Below, piece by piece: positions 30,972 through 39,967 of a stretch of DNA of 64,000 bases; within the stretch, counting starts at the first letter, position 1, and every line of letters begins with the position of its first letter. This DNA comes from Acinetobacter sp. ANC 3813 (GTDB taxonomy: Bacteria; Pseudomonadota; Gammaproteobacteria; Pseudomonadales; Moraxellaceae). A program made the position numbers and the translations under genes. Location: the NCBI RefSeq assembly GCF_002135435.1, contig NZ_NEGK01000010.1, forward strand, positions 1 to 64,000. Direction: 5' to 3'. The notes beneath the pieces were generated by a model. It did not search any database. It was not told the DNA's origin and saw only the letters and a program-made list of their open reading frames with translations.

Positions 30972-30978
30972 ATAAATG

Positions 30979-31000
30979 AAGCCGACGAGAGTCGGCTTTT
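30979..31000 (+). terminator. Terminator of the DyP gene
   Basis: The 8-bp arms AAGCCGAC and GTCGGCTT flank a GAGA loop and run into TTTT, 8 bases past the stop codon. Confidence 0.7.
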
Positions 31001-31063
31001 CTAAATCTAAGAATAGTTGATGAGTCCATTTAATTTCATAATAAATTGATTTTTTCTTTCTAT

Positions 31064-31543
31064 TTATCTGCAATAATCATTTAAAACTTTCTGAGGAACT
31101 TTTCTCTTATAGATTTTAAATTTTTTAGTTATATTTTTATTTTCATTTCCAGTAAATGACTTATTGAGAACCAAGTTCATATCAGCATTACTGTTTTTTT
31201 CTTGGTAATCTGCTATGAGATCTCTCAAATCATCATCAGCAACAATTAATCCATTTTTATATCTGTATTTCAAATAATCTGTTGAAAGTAATTTATTTTT
31301 TTTAAAATTAAACTTGTACTTTTCTTGACCAGCCTCTCTATAAATACTCAGTATTAGTAAACAACCATCCACATGTTTTACTAATTCTATTCCGCCGCCT
31401 TCCTCGCTGATCCCTTGATCAGTCAAGTCAAGCTCAAATACTTTTTTAGATGATAAGGTAGTTTCAGCCGATAAATTACACCCTGTTAAAAGAATAAAAG
31501 TGAGAAGTAAAAAATTTACTATGAGTGTCTGCTTATTAAACAT
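31064..31543 (-). CDS. Small lipoprotein, candidate immunity protein of the T6SS cassette
   Basis: A 159-residue protein with a lipoprotein signal (hydrophobic LIVNFLLLTFILL then LTGC, Cys at residue 22). The mature part is charged and contains no named domain. It overlaps the end of the M15 peptidase gene by 8 bases, so the two are co-transcribed. A periplasm-facing lipoprotein directly after a peptidoglycan-cutting effector is the usual plan for an immunity protein. That role is inference from position and location signal. Base composition is markedly AT-rich. Confidence 0.7.
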   Translation of the reverse strand: MFNKQTLIVNFLLLTFILLTGCNLSAETTLSSKKVFELDLTDQGISEEGGGIELVKHVDGCLLILSIYREAGQEKYKFNFKKNKLLSTDYLKYRYKNGLIVADDDLRDLIADYQEKNSNADMNLVLNKSFTGNENKNITKKFKIYKRKVPQKVLNDYCR

Positions 31544-32849
31544 TATATTTCACCTTTAAAGGATCTCCATCAGCGTCTTGAGTTAATTGCCTCAGTTGAA
31601 CCATAGATTTTCCTGTTTTTAACTGAAAATGAGGATTATCAACTATTGATTTCCAATCTCCCCCCCACTCCAGTCCAAGACTTTTTCCTACAGGTGCTAT
31701 TTTTTTCAGGATTTCAATATTTCTAGCATCGGACTTTGCATCCATGTGAAGCTGACCATCTTCCCACAATGGAAAAACATCAACAGCTAAAGCGAAATTA
31801 TGATTACTTTGCCCACCTTTGGCATTCGTTACAACACTGCCAGAATCTGTTCTTCCTTTTGCATATAAAGCATTTTGTTGTGTATACGTGCGATAATCTT
31901 GGACGATAACAAGTTGTACCTGATGCTTAGTATATACATCATTAATAAACTTCCTAATTAATCCTCTTACCTGTGGGTGCAATCTTGCAATTGCTTTTTC
32001 ATTTCTTTGAGAAACTTTGGAAGAAACAGGATTTACTGACTCTACTTTTGCTACAGGACTCTCTTCCACATCCTTTGATGCATCTTGTTTTACGGTTGGT
32101 GAGGTTTCCGATTTTTCCTTAGCTTTATTATTCTCAAGTTGAGGCTTAGAATTTGGAAAAGCCCCTTTACGGTCATAAACCTTTAGCTTTTGATTTTTGA
32201 TCAGTTTAACACTACTTAATCCATTTAAAGTCTTAATTTCATCAACTGTGTTGCCCGTGAGTTTAGCAATCAAACCCAAGCTATCTTTTTGTTGTACAAC
32301 GATAATTTTTATTTCACGCTGTTGATTTGATTTTTCTTCTTGTACCTTTTGATTCCTTTCAACTGTCAGTTTAGAAACATCCTCTTTTTTACTAGGAAGT
32401 TTCAGTATTTGTCCAGGATAAATATCTACATCACTTTTTAGATTGTTGAGTAGGATTAATTCTGTTGTCGTAGTATGGCTATCATCTGCGATTCTAGATA
32501 GATAATCACCTCCAGCAACAATATATGTCGATTTAACATATTTACCCGTTGCTACATCTTTCGCAGAAAGATTTACCCCTCTCAACAAAACTTTAGGGCT
32601 ACGAACAATAAAATTAGTCTTTTCACCAATAAGCTGTACTTTAACTTTGGGTTCGTAATTCCCTGAAGTAATATTTCTTACTAAGACATCGATAATTGTG
32701 CCAACTGGGCGCTTAATCCATACAGACTCACCATTTTTAATCGTAACATGATCGGAGATCAGTATTGAACCAACCCATAGTTGATGAATTAAGCCCTCAA
32801 TCGGTTGATCAAGCGCATCTAGGAATTTAATATTAGCTAAACAATCCAT
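31536..32849 (-). CDS. LysM and M15-peptidase protein, likely T6SS peptidoglycan-hydrolase effector
   Basis: A 437-residue protein. The first 105 residues look like a beta-rich adaptor domain. LysM repeats lie at about 108-152 and 180-224, then a Lys/Glu/Ser-rich linker, then an M15-type D-Ala/L-Ala-D-Glu endopeptidase at about 290-420. The M15 zinc ligands are visible as His and Asp in SNHNFALAVD and His in NPHFQL. The domain resembles phage endolysin peptidases. There is no signal peptide, which suits delivery with VgrG. It starts 2 bases after the vgrG stop, and the lipoprotein follows with an 8-base overlap. Confidence 0.82.
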   Translation of the reverse strand: MDCLANIKFLDALDQPIEGLIHQLWVGSILISDHVTIKNGESVWIKRPVGTIIDVLVRNITSGNYEPKVKVQLIGEKTNFIVRSPKVLLRGVNLSAKDVATGKYVKSTYIVAGGDYLSRIADDSHTTTTELILLNNLKSDVDIYPGQILKLPSKKEDVSKLTVERNQKVQEEKSNQQREIKIIVVQQKDSLGLIAKLTGNTVDEIKTLNGLSSVKLIKNQKLKVYDRKGAFPNSKPQLENNKAKEKSETSPTVKQDASKDVEESPVAKVESVNPVSSKVSQRNEKAIARLHPQVRGLIRKFINDVYTKHQVQLVIVQDYRTYTQQNALYAKGRTDSGSVVTNAKGGQSNHNFALAVDVFPLWEDGQLHMDAKSDARNIEILKKIAPVGKSLGLEWGGDWKSIVDNPHFQLKTGKSMVQLRQLTQDADGDPLKVKYNV

Positions 32850-32851
32850 TA

Positions 32852-35800
32852 CTATATTTCATCCTCGTGATCATGCTCTTCATGGGACCTACAACTACAG
32901 TTATATCCATATCCCTCATCCTCGCTCCCATTATCTAAAGACACACTCCAGTCATCATCAATACCAATCAAAATGTCATAGTCTTCATTATTAGATTTAT
33001 TCATTCGTTGAGTTCTACCATGTGCATCTAAAGCTCCGCTTATATAAGTATTATTTTTATTATTAATTAATTTGTATTGGACTTTTGAGAATTCGTATTT
33101 ATAAAACAAGTCATAAAAATCCCATTTGTTTGTGAATATTTTTTTACTATTAATTGGCAAAGATACTAGCTCTCCTTTTATTTCCGCACCCGCCACAAAA
33201 CTATGTTGCCCCGCCTTACTTTCAAACTTACCACCCGTTGTGGTAAAGATGCCGTCCCCATTAATTTTTAACTGTGAACCACCCGCCGTCAGCACAATCT
33301 CTTTCGGACTGGTAATTTCAATCTTGTCTTCTGTCGAAATTAGTTTAATCACTTTGCGAGCAATAGCTTCAATAGCATCATCCTGCGCCTGCAATTCCAC
33401 TTTTCCTTTGGCAGCATAAGCACTCAAGCCTTTTTGCGCGGCAAATAAACTTACTTTATCTTGTGCATGCGCCACGATATTCTTCTGTGCGCTCAGGTTA
33501 ATTTCACCTTGCGCACTTTGAGCAATGTCCTGAGATGCCTGCATCACAATATCTTCAGGTGTGGTCATTGCAATGCCATTAGGAGATGCCAGCAGCATCA
33601 GCGCCTGCCTAAACAGTTTGCCCTCTTCTTGTTGCTGTGCATTGCTGGAACTTTCTAAATTTTGCGCATAACCTTCCATAAAGCCTTTTACATGTTCTAA
33701 AGCTTTAGTCGGAGTAAAAATCTCGGGGTTACCAAAACCTCCGCCGACCATCATGTCTTCAGGCTTGATTTTAATTTCTTCGACCAGCTTGCCAATATCT
33801 TTCAATGTTTTCAGCGGATCGTTTTTCAGCTGGCTTTTTAAATTGCTGACTCGCGCCTGCAGCTGTTCAGAACCATGGTCTTCAAGGTTTTGAATGACCT
33901 CTTTCAAATTATCAAAGGCATATTCGGCATCATCAAAATAAGATTTAAATTGCTGCAGCGTGCCTTTTGCATCCTTGGTAATTGATCCAAGATCTTGAAT
34001 AAAACCCTTACAGTTTTTTAGCGCCGCTAAAGGATCTGCACACAAATTCTCCTTAAACAAGCTCAGCGTCGTTATTACCGCCTGTGAGGTATTTTTAATT
34101 TCTAAGGATTGGATCAGCTTAGGCAATCTTTCAATCACATTCAGCGCATCAGTCTGCTGTTTCACTGCGATACTGCTGAGCATTTTCATGCTCTCATGGC
34201 CTTGATTCAGTAAAGATTGCGCCTGTGCCGCTTCCAGATGGTCCGCAATAGCATTTTCCTGCGCATAAGTACTGATCAGCATGCCTTTACCCGCCCGTAC
34301 GGCGCCAAACGCATCTGTTCTCAACTCAAAACCTTCACCGCGGCCATTGCTGCTGGCCTGTTCTTTGGGATGGCTCAGGTTCCCTAAATTCAGCTGTGTC
34401 GCCGCATGACTGCTTTGTAACTGTGTGCTGATTTGTCCTGTCGTATCATCAAAACGCAGCTGGTTAAAGCCACTGCCGCCCACCTCAGATGAACGGATGC
34501 CGCTAAGCTTTTTGGTCTCAGGCAGCTGGCCTTTGACATCAAACATAGTTTGATAGCGCTCTGCTTCATGAATCCGCCCCACAACAAATGGACGGTCCAC
34601 ATCTCCTTCAAAAAAGTCAATCACGACAATTTCACCAATACGCGGATGAAAGCGCGCACCATAACCGTCACCAGCCCAAGGGGTCAGCACATCTACCCAA
34701 GCCGAATCTGTATCACTGTCATTGCTGCCTGCACCACCATCGTGCTGATGGTCATCACTGCGGGTAAAACTAAAGCGGACTTTAATCCGCCCCCACGCAT
34801 CAACATGGATGCTTTCGCTTTCTGGCCCCACCACTTTCGCCCGCTGCGGATACGCCATCGGCCGATGCAGCAGCGGATCATATTCAGGCACTACATCTAT
34901 ACTGCGGCGCAGCAGCTGCAGTTCATTCGACTGACGTTCATCCCCCAAAGATGTCCAGCGGCTGGCGCTGAGCAAGGGTTCCAGCTGCATCAAAATATCT
35001 TTGGGCAAATTATTTTGGTTATAAAATGCTTTGCCCATGATCAGAAATTCTCGGTCAGCACCGCTATGCTGATCAATTTCAGGATGATCCGTCAGCTGGA
35101 ACCAGTAGCCGACTTGTGCATCGCGCACACTGCTGATGGCTGTAAACGATTTGGCCTGCAAAATTTGATATTGATTCAGCTGTTGATTCAACTGCTGCAG
35201 CTGTTCAGTGCTGGAAGCAGTAGCTTGATCGTTGCCATTTAAATCTGCTGTCCATGCAGGACTGATCGTCCAGACTTGCTCCAAACTGAGATTTTCATTG
35301 TCCTGCTGTTCACTGTGCACATGCGTGCTGAGCAATGGATTGGACTGATCTTGCGCCAAGCTCTGCGCCTGCCAGCGCTGGGTTTGAATCGCAGTAGACT
35401 GCAGCTGCCGCTGCCCGATAAAACTGGTGATGGTATCTAAACGTTCTGCTGCATGGCTGCGGTGAAAGCGGATTGACCTGCGGCTAAGCGCACTATAAGC
35501 CTGATTGCTGTCAATTAAGCGCAGCTGCTGTACTTGCATTGGAACCGCAGATGTTGCAACGGTCAGCTCGGTTTCATCTATGAGCCAATTGATACCTTCA
35601 CTGCGCCATAACCGTGTCAAAAAATCATAATCACTTTCATTGGCCTGCATGACAAAAGGACGAACCGCATAATCACGACTGAGTCCGTCTAAGTTCAAGC
35701 TTAAACTGGCGGCAAACAGCGCACTCTTTTGCTGCCACTCACTGAACATGATCTCGGAAATTTCGCGCACGCTTTTATTCATAAACACGCGGCTGTTGCG

Positions 35801-36157
35801 GCGTTTATGCCAAAGCGCAGTGGCATCCTCAATCACCAGCTTATAGACGGTCAGCGCACCATCACTTTGACCCTGACTGGCGCCTGTAATGACTCCAGTT
35901 AAACGCTGCGGCTGGCCTAGATCCGTGACTTGATCAATCGCAGCCCGGCCGCCAATAAAGTTTTTTAAAGGAATATGCGCATGCGTGGACAGGCAAATCA
36001 GTTCGGCCCGTAAGCCCTGATTAATGCGGTGTTCACCTTGTATGCGCTGCAGAAAGACCAGGCTGTTGAGGTTTTCATTTGAAAAATGGATATGCAGCGC
36101 GCGCTTTTGCACACTGAGACCTAAATTCTCAATTAAGGAATAAATATTTTTTAGCAT
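32852..36157 (-). CDS. vgrG: Type VI secretion spike protein VgrG with C-terminal extension
   Basis: A 1101-residue trimeric spike protein. The gp27-like base occupies about 15-430, the gp5-type OB fold about 450-560 (WVDVLTPWAGDGYGARFHPRIGEIVVIDFFEGDVDRP), then a helical insertion (about 650-850) and a DUF2345-type beta-prism (about 850-1000). The last 90-100 residues are an extension with a YKLINNKNNTYISGALDAHGRT segment and an acidic Cys/His tail (CSCRSHEEHDHED), where cargo likely docks. A GTG at 36196 would add 13 residues; neither start has a strong ribosome site. The extension and the two genes after it are AT-rich; the core is not. No other T6SS structural gene is in the window. Confidence 0.92.
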   Translation of the reverse strand: MLKNIYSLIENLGLSVQKRALHIHFSNENLNSLVFLQRIQGEHRINQGLRAELICLSTHAHIPLKNFIGGRAAIDQVTDLGQPQRLTGVITGASQGQSDGALTVYKLVIEDATALWHKRRNSRVFMNKSVREISEIMFSEWQQKSALFAASLSLNLDGLSRDYAVRPFVMQANESDYDFLTRLWRSEGINWLIDETELTVATSAVPMQVQQLRLIDSNQAYSALSRRSIRFHRSHAAERLDTITSFIGQRQLQSTAIQTQRWQAQSLAQDQSNPLLSTHVHSEQQDNENLSLEQVWTISPAWTADLNGNDQATASSTEQLQQLNQQLNQYQILQAKSFTAISSVRDAQVGYWFQLTDHPEIDQHSGADREFLIMGKAFYNQNNLPKDILMQLEPLLSASRWTSLGDERQSNELQLLRRSIDVVPEYDPLLHRPMAYPQRAKVVGPESESIHVDAWGRIKVRFSFTRSDDHQHDGGAGSNDSDTDSAWVDVLTPWAGDGYGARFHPRIGEIVVIDFFEGDVDRPFVVGRIHEAERYQTMFDVKGQLPETKKLSGIRSSEVGGSGFNQLRFDDTTGQISTQLQSSHAATQLNLGNLSHPKEQASSNGRGEGFELRTDAFGAVRAGKGMLISTYAQENAIADHLEAAQAQSLLNQGHESMKMLSSIAVKQQTDALNVIERLPKLIQSLEIKNTSQAVITTLSLFKENLCADPLAALKNCKGFIQDLGSITKDAKGTLQQFKSYFDDAEYAFDNLKEVIQNLEDHGSEQLQARVSNLKSQLKNDPLKTLKDIGKLVEEIKIKPEDMMVGGGFGNPEIFTPTKALEHVKGFMEGYAQNLESSSNAQQQEEGKLFRQALMLLASPNGIAMTTPEDIVMQASQDIAQSAQGEINLSAQKNIVAHAQDKVSLFAAQKGLSAYAAKGKVELQAQDDAIEAIARKVIKLISTEDKIEITSPKEIVLTAGGSQLKINGDGIFTTTGGKFESKAGQHSFVAGAEIKGELVSLPINSKKIFTNKWDFYDLFYKYEFSKVQYKLINNKNNTYISGALDAHGRTQRMNKSNNEDYDILIGIDDDWSVSLDNGSEDEGYGYNCSCRSHEEHDHEDEI

Positions 36158-36363
36158 CTTTTGTTTTTTTAATAAATTTATTTTATTTGTGGGCACATTC
36201 TAAAAAATGCTGTTTTTTTAGTCCAGTCTTTTCTGCAGCAATATGCAAATTAATCGTATTCAATGCATGCTGAAAAGCGCATAAGAATATGCAGATTTAA
36301 ACTTTCAGCCATCGAATCAGACTGTTACACTGCGGTTTATCTTCATATTTTAGCCGTCAAAAC

Positions 36364-37518
36364 ATGCTTCAGATTGAATCTAAACTTCCTGCGCAAGGCG
36401 TGACTATTTTCAGTGTCATGAGCGCAATGGCGCAGCGCCTGAATGCACTGAACCTATCGCAAGGCTTTCCTGATTTTGCTGCACCGCCTGCATTGCTGGA
36501 TGCTTTAGCCAAAGCTGCACAGGACGGTTTCAATCAATATGCGCCGGGCGATGGCTTGCTGAATCTGCGTGAACAGCTGGCTAAAACTTTTTTGCAGCGT
36601 GACCAGCTGCAGCTTGATCCCGTCACAGAAATCACCATTACTCCTGGGGCTACCATCGGTATTTTCAGCGCCATACAAGCCCTTGTACATGCGGGCGATG
36701 AAGTGATTGTTTTTGATCCAAGTTATGACAGCTATGCACCCAGCATTAAACTTGCGGGCGGTCTACCGGTTCATATTCATCTGCAGGCGCCCAATTTTCA
36801 GGTCGATTGGAATACTGTAAAAGCGGCCATCAACAGCAAAACCCGCATGATTATTGTCAATACACCGCATAATCCGACAGGTGCAATTTGGTCAAAGCAG
36901 GATTGGCTGCAGCTAATAGAGCTGATTCGAGACACCAATATTGCGGTATTGTCTGATGAAGTTTATGAACATCTGATTTATGACGGCCAGCGCCATTATT
37001 CCGCCCTGTCTTTTCCAGAGCTGCGTGAGCGCAGTTTTGTGGTCGGTTCATTCGGCAAAACTTTTCATGTGACGGGCTGGAAAACCGGCTACTGCATTGC
37101 TGCGCCAGCATTAATGGCCGTCTTTCGCCAAGTGTATCAATTTACCAATTTCTGCGGCGTGACCCCTGTACAAATGGCTTTGGCCAATTTTATGGTAGCG
37201 CATCCTGAGCATATTGCAGAACTGCCGCATTTTTATCAGGCCAAACGGGATTTATTTAATGCAGGGATTCAACACTCGCGCTTTCAATTTACCGCCTCAC
37301 CTGGCACTTATTTTCAAAATTTAGATTACAGCGCTATTCGCCCAGATTTAGATGACAGCGCGATGTGCCAATATTTAGCCGAGCAGCACGGCATTGTGGC
37401 GATTCCTGTTTCGGTTTTTTATCAAAAGCCGCCTGAAGATCTGCGCTTAATCCGTTTTTGCTTTGCCAAAAAAGATGAAACGCTGCATCGCGCAGGTGAA
37501 ATTCTGTCGCGGGTTTAA
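36364..37518 (+). CDS. PLP-dependent aminotransferase, methionine aminotransferase type
   Basis: A 384-residue fold-type I aminotransferase. The N-terminus resembles the YbdL/methionine aminotransferase group (LNLSQGFPDFAAPPALLDAL). The PLP Lys sits in SFGKTFHVTGWKTG near residue 226, with NTPHNPTGA near 166 and SDEVYEH near 200. Members convert methionine or aromatic 2-oxo acids. The gene stands alone, divergent from vgrG, with a 13-bp stem terminator after it. Confidence 0.88.
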   Translation: MLQIESKLPAQGVTIFSVMSAMAQRLNALNLSQGFPDFAAPPALLDALAKAAQDGFNQYAPGDGLLNLREQLAKTFLQRDQLQLDPVTEITITPGATIGIFSAIQALVHAGDEVIVFDPSYDSYAPSIKLAGGLPVHIHLQAPNFQVDWNTVKAAINSKTRMIIVNTPHNPTGAIWSKQDWLQLIELIRDTNIAVLSDEVYEHLIYDGQRHYSALSFPELRERSFVVGSFGKTFHVTGWKTGYCIAAPALMAVFRQVYQFTNFCGVTPVQMALANFMVAHPEHIAELPHFYQAKRDLFNAGIQHSRFQFTASPGTYFQNLDYSAIRPDLDDSAMCQYLAEQHGIVAIPVSVFYQKPPEDLRLIRFCFAKKDETLHRAGEILSRV

Positions 37519-37545
37519 GGCCCGATTTTATCTTCATTTTTTCTG

Positions 37546-37588
37546 CTTAAAAAAGCCTGAGTTACTTTAGAACTAAGGCTTTTTTAAG
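37546..37588. terminator. Terminator after the aminotransferase gene
   Basis: The 13-bp arms CTTAAAAAAGCCT and AGGCTTTTTTAAG enclose a 17-base loop. The T-run sits in the distal arm. The hairpin works on the plus strand and lies upstream of the MATE gene. Confidence 0.7.
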
Positions 37589-37650
37589 CATTTCCTGCTA
37601 ATGTCAGGGCTATTCGATAATGATCATAAAAATACGGTAAATAATTTTAT

Positions 37651-39018
37651 ATGTCCGAGCACCAGCCCCTCGAAGGTCAGCAAACACTGTGGAAAGCATT
37701 TTTAATTTTCCTCGTGCCGCTGATTGCCACCAATATTCTGCAAAATCTGTCCGGCACAGTGAATACGGTTTTTGTCGGGCAAATGCTCGGGGTGCATGCC
37801 ATAGCCGCAGTATCGGTGTTTTTTCCGATTTTGTTTTGCCTCATGGCCTTTGTGATTGGCCTGTCTGCGGGTGCAACAGTTCTAGTCGGACAAGCTTGGG
37901 GCGCGAAAAACATTGAGAAAGTGCACAGCGTCGTGGGCACAACGTTATTTATGACTTTAATTGGCGGCAGTCTGATCGCGATGTTAGGGGTATTTTGCGC
38001 CAAATATATTTTACTGACGCTGGGCACAGACCCTGAAGTCATGCATTTATCTTTGCCGTATGTACAATGGATGCTGGCGGGCAGTCCGCTATTATTTATC
38101 TATATTATTTATACCTCTATTTTACGCGGCGTCGGAGACAGCACCACGCCGCTGATCGCCTCCGGCATGACCATTGGAGCAGGACTCGTCATTACCCCTG
38201 TGCTGATTGCCGGGAAATTCGGCTTTCCGCAATTGGGGATTATCGGGCCAGCCATTGCCAGCACTGTGGGTTTCAGCATAGCGCTGATTTTTCTTTATTT
38301 TTATTTAAATCATAAAAATCACCCGCTGCGTTTGGATGCTAATCTGCTGCGCCATATCCGCTATCAGCCTGATCTGGTGAAAATTATTTTAAGGCTTGGC
38401 GTTCCGACAGGCATTCAAATGGTCACAACCTCCGTTGCAGGCTTGGTGATTGTCGGCTTGGTGAACCGTTACGGCGCAGATGCAACCGCCGCCTATGGCG
38501 CTGTCAATCAGGTGCTGAATTACATTCAATTTCCCGCGCTCTCTATCGCCATTGCCGCATCGATTTTTGCGGCCCAAGCCATTGGTGCAGGCAAATCAGA
38601 TCTATTAAATAAAGTGAACCGCACCGCGCTGGGCATGAATTTTTTATTTACAGGCACTTTGGTCATTTTGGCCTATCTGTTCTCTAAATATTTAATGGCC
38701 CTGTTTATTACTGACCCGCAGGTGGTGGTTTTAGGTCAAGAACTGCTGTTTATTGTGCTCTGGTCCATTGTCTTTTTTGGCGCCAGCGCAATTTTTGCGT
38801 CGATCATGCGCGCCAGCGGCACAGTCACTGTTCCAATGATTATCAATATTGTGGCTATTTTATTGATTGAGGTGCCCTGCGCTTACTACTTCAGCAGCCT
38901 CTGGGGACTCAAAGGCATTTGGTACGGCTACGCGCTGGCTTTTGTCAGCCTCTGCATCATGCAGGGCCTGTATTATCAGTTTGTTTGGAAGAAGAAAACC
39001 GTCGAATCGCTGGTCTAA
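37651..39018 (+). CDS. MATE family multidrug exporter
   Basis: A 455-residue inner-membrane protein with twelve predicted helices in two halves, the plan of MATE cation-coupled exporters. Motifs VPLIATNILQNLSG near residue 17 and NYIQFPALSIAIAASIF near 280 are typical of the family. Drug range cannot be read. It is convergent with the sulfonate/sulfate-ester transporter genes and ends at a shared terminator. Confidence 0.88.
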   Translation: MSEHQPLEGQQTLWKAFLIFLVPLIATNILQNLSGTVNTVFVGQMLGVHAIAAVSVFFPILFCLMAFVIGLSAGATVLVGQAWGAKNIEKVHSVVGTTLFMTLIGGSLIAMLGVFCAKYILLTLGTDPEVMHLSLPYVQWMLAGSPLLFIYIIYTSILRGVGDSTTPLIASGMTIGAGLVITPVLIAGKFGFPQLGIIGPAIASTVGFSIALIFLYFYLNHKNHPLRLDANLLRHIRYQPDLVKIILRLGVPTGIQMVTTSVAGLVIVGLVNRYGADATAAYGAVNQVLNYIQFPALSIAIAASIFAAQAIGAGKSDLLNKVNRTALGMNFLFTGTLVILAYLFSKYLMALFITDPQVVVLGQELLFIVLWSIVFFGASAIFASIMRASGTVTVPMIINIVAILLIEVPCAYYFSSLWGLKGIWYGYALAFVSLCIMQGLYYQFVWKKKTVESLV

Positions 39019-39060
39019 AATCCAGATGATTTAGCGTTCCTTACGCTTGCTCAGCACTCA

Positions 39061-39088
39061 AAAAAGCCTGCAAATGCAGGCTTTTTAT
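39061..39088. terminator. Bidirectional terminator between MATE and ABC ATPase genes
   Basis: The 11-bp arms AAAAAGCCTGC and GCAGGCTTTTT around an AAAT loop give T-runs on both strands. Confidence 0.8.
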
Positions 39089-39115
39089 ATGGACTGATCT
39101 AGTTTCAGGCCACGC

Positions 39116-39937
39116 TTACCACGCTAATTGATAGCGTTCCAATTCATAAGGCTGCATCTCCACAGTCTCTTGAAAGTCTTTTAAAATATCGTTTTTAATG
39201 GCCGCCAGACGGAAATCTTCACGCTTTCTTGGCCGTTCCAAATCCACATTCACAATGCGCTTAATACGGCCCGGATGCGGCTGCATCACCACCACACGGT
39301 CACCCAGCAGGACAGCTTCCTCCACATCATGCGTGACCAAAATGCTGGTAATTTTTTCTGACTGCCAAATGCGCTGCAGCTCCTGCTGCAAGTTGGCTCG
39401 AGTCAAAGCATCCAATGCGCCAAAAGGCTCGTCTAAAAGCAGAATCTGCGGGCGGTTGACTAAGCTTCGCGCAATGGCGACCCGCTGGCTCATGCCGCCG
39501 GAAAGCTGGCTGGGATAGGCTTTTTTAAATTGACTGAGCTGCACCAGCTCCAGATGGTAATCAATCAACTCCTGCTTTTCAGCTTTGCTCAGACGGCTTT
39601 TTTCCAAGGCCAGCGCCACATTCTGTTCCACGTTGAGCCAAGGAAACAGCCGGTGGTCCTGAAACACAATACCGCGCTCCAAGCTTGTGCCTTTAATCGG
39701 CTGGCCATCAATTAAAATTTGGCCGTCAAAAGCGGCATCCAGCCCCACCAGCAGGCGGAGCAAAGTTGATTTTCCGCAGCCGCTGTTGCCGACAATGCTG
39801 ATAAATTCTCCCGGCTGAATGTTCAAATTGATTTGATCCAGCACCTGCAGCTGCTCGCCGTCTTTGGGAAAAAATTTATCCAGCTGCTGGATTTGCACAT
39901 GGTCCTGATTGCCATTTAATTTTACTTGCTGATTCAT
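39116..39937 (-). CDS. ABC transporter ATP-binding protein for sulfonate or sulfate-ester uptake
   Basis: A 273-residue ABC ATPase of the nitrate/sulfonate/taurine class. Walker A GNSGCGKST is near residue 49, signature LSGGMSQRV near 143 and Walker B LLLDEPFGALD near 164, all in the family's usual form. It energises the two permeases just upstream. It is the last gene of the cluster that begins with the AtsK-like dioxygenase. Confidence 0.9.
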   Translation of the reverse strand: MNQQVKLNGNQDHVQIQQLDKFFPKDGEQLQVLDQINLNIQPGEFISIVGNSGCGKSTLLRLLVGLDAAFDGQILIDGQPIKGTSLERGIVFQDHRLFPWLNVEQNVALALEKSRLSKAEKQELIDYHLELVQLSQFKKAYPSQLSGGMSQRVAIARSLVNRPQILLLDEPFGALDALTRANLQQELQRIWQSEKITSILVTHDVEEAVLLGDRVVVMQPHPGRIKRIVNVDLERPRKREDFRLAAIKNDILKDFQETVEMQPYELERYQLAW

Positions 39938-39967
39938 CTTGTTCTCTCTTCTTATTTACAGATGGCC

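Noticed and set aside
34550..35242. Plus-strand 230-codon open frame inside vgrG
   Set aside because: It is antisense to a well-supported vgrG, shows no domain or start signal, and its composition follows the host frame.
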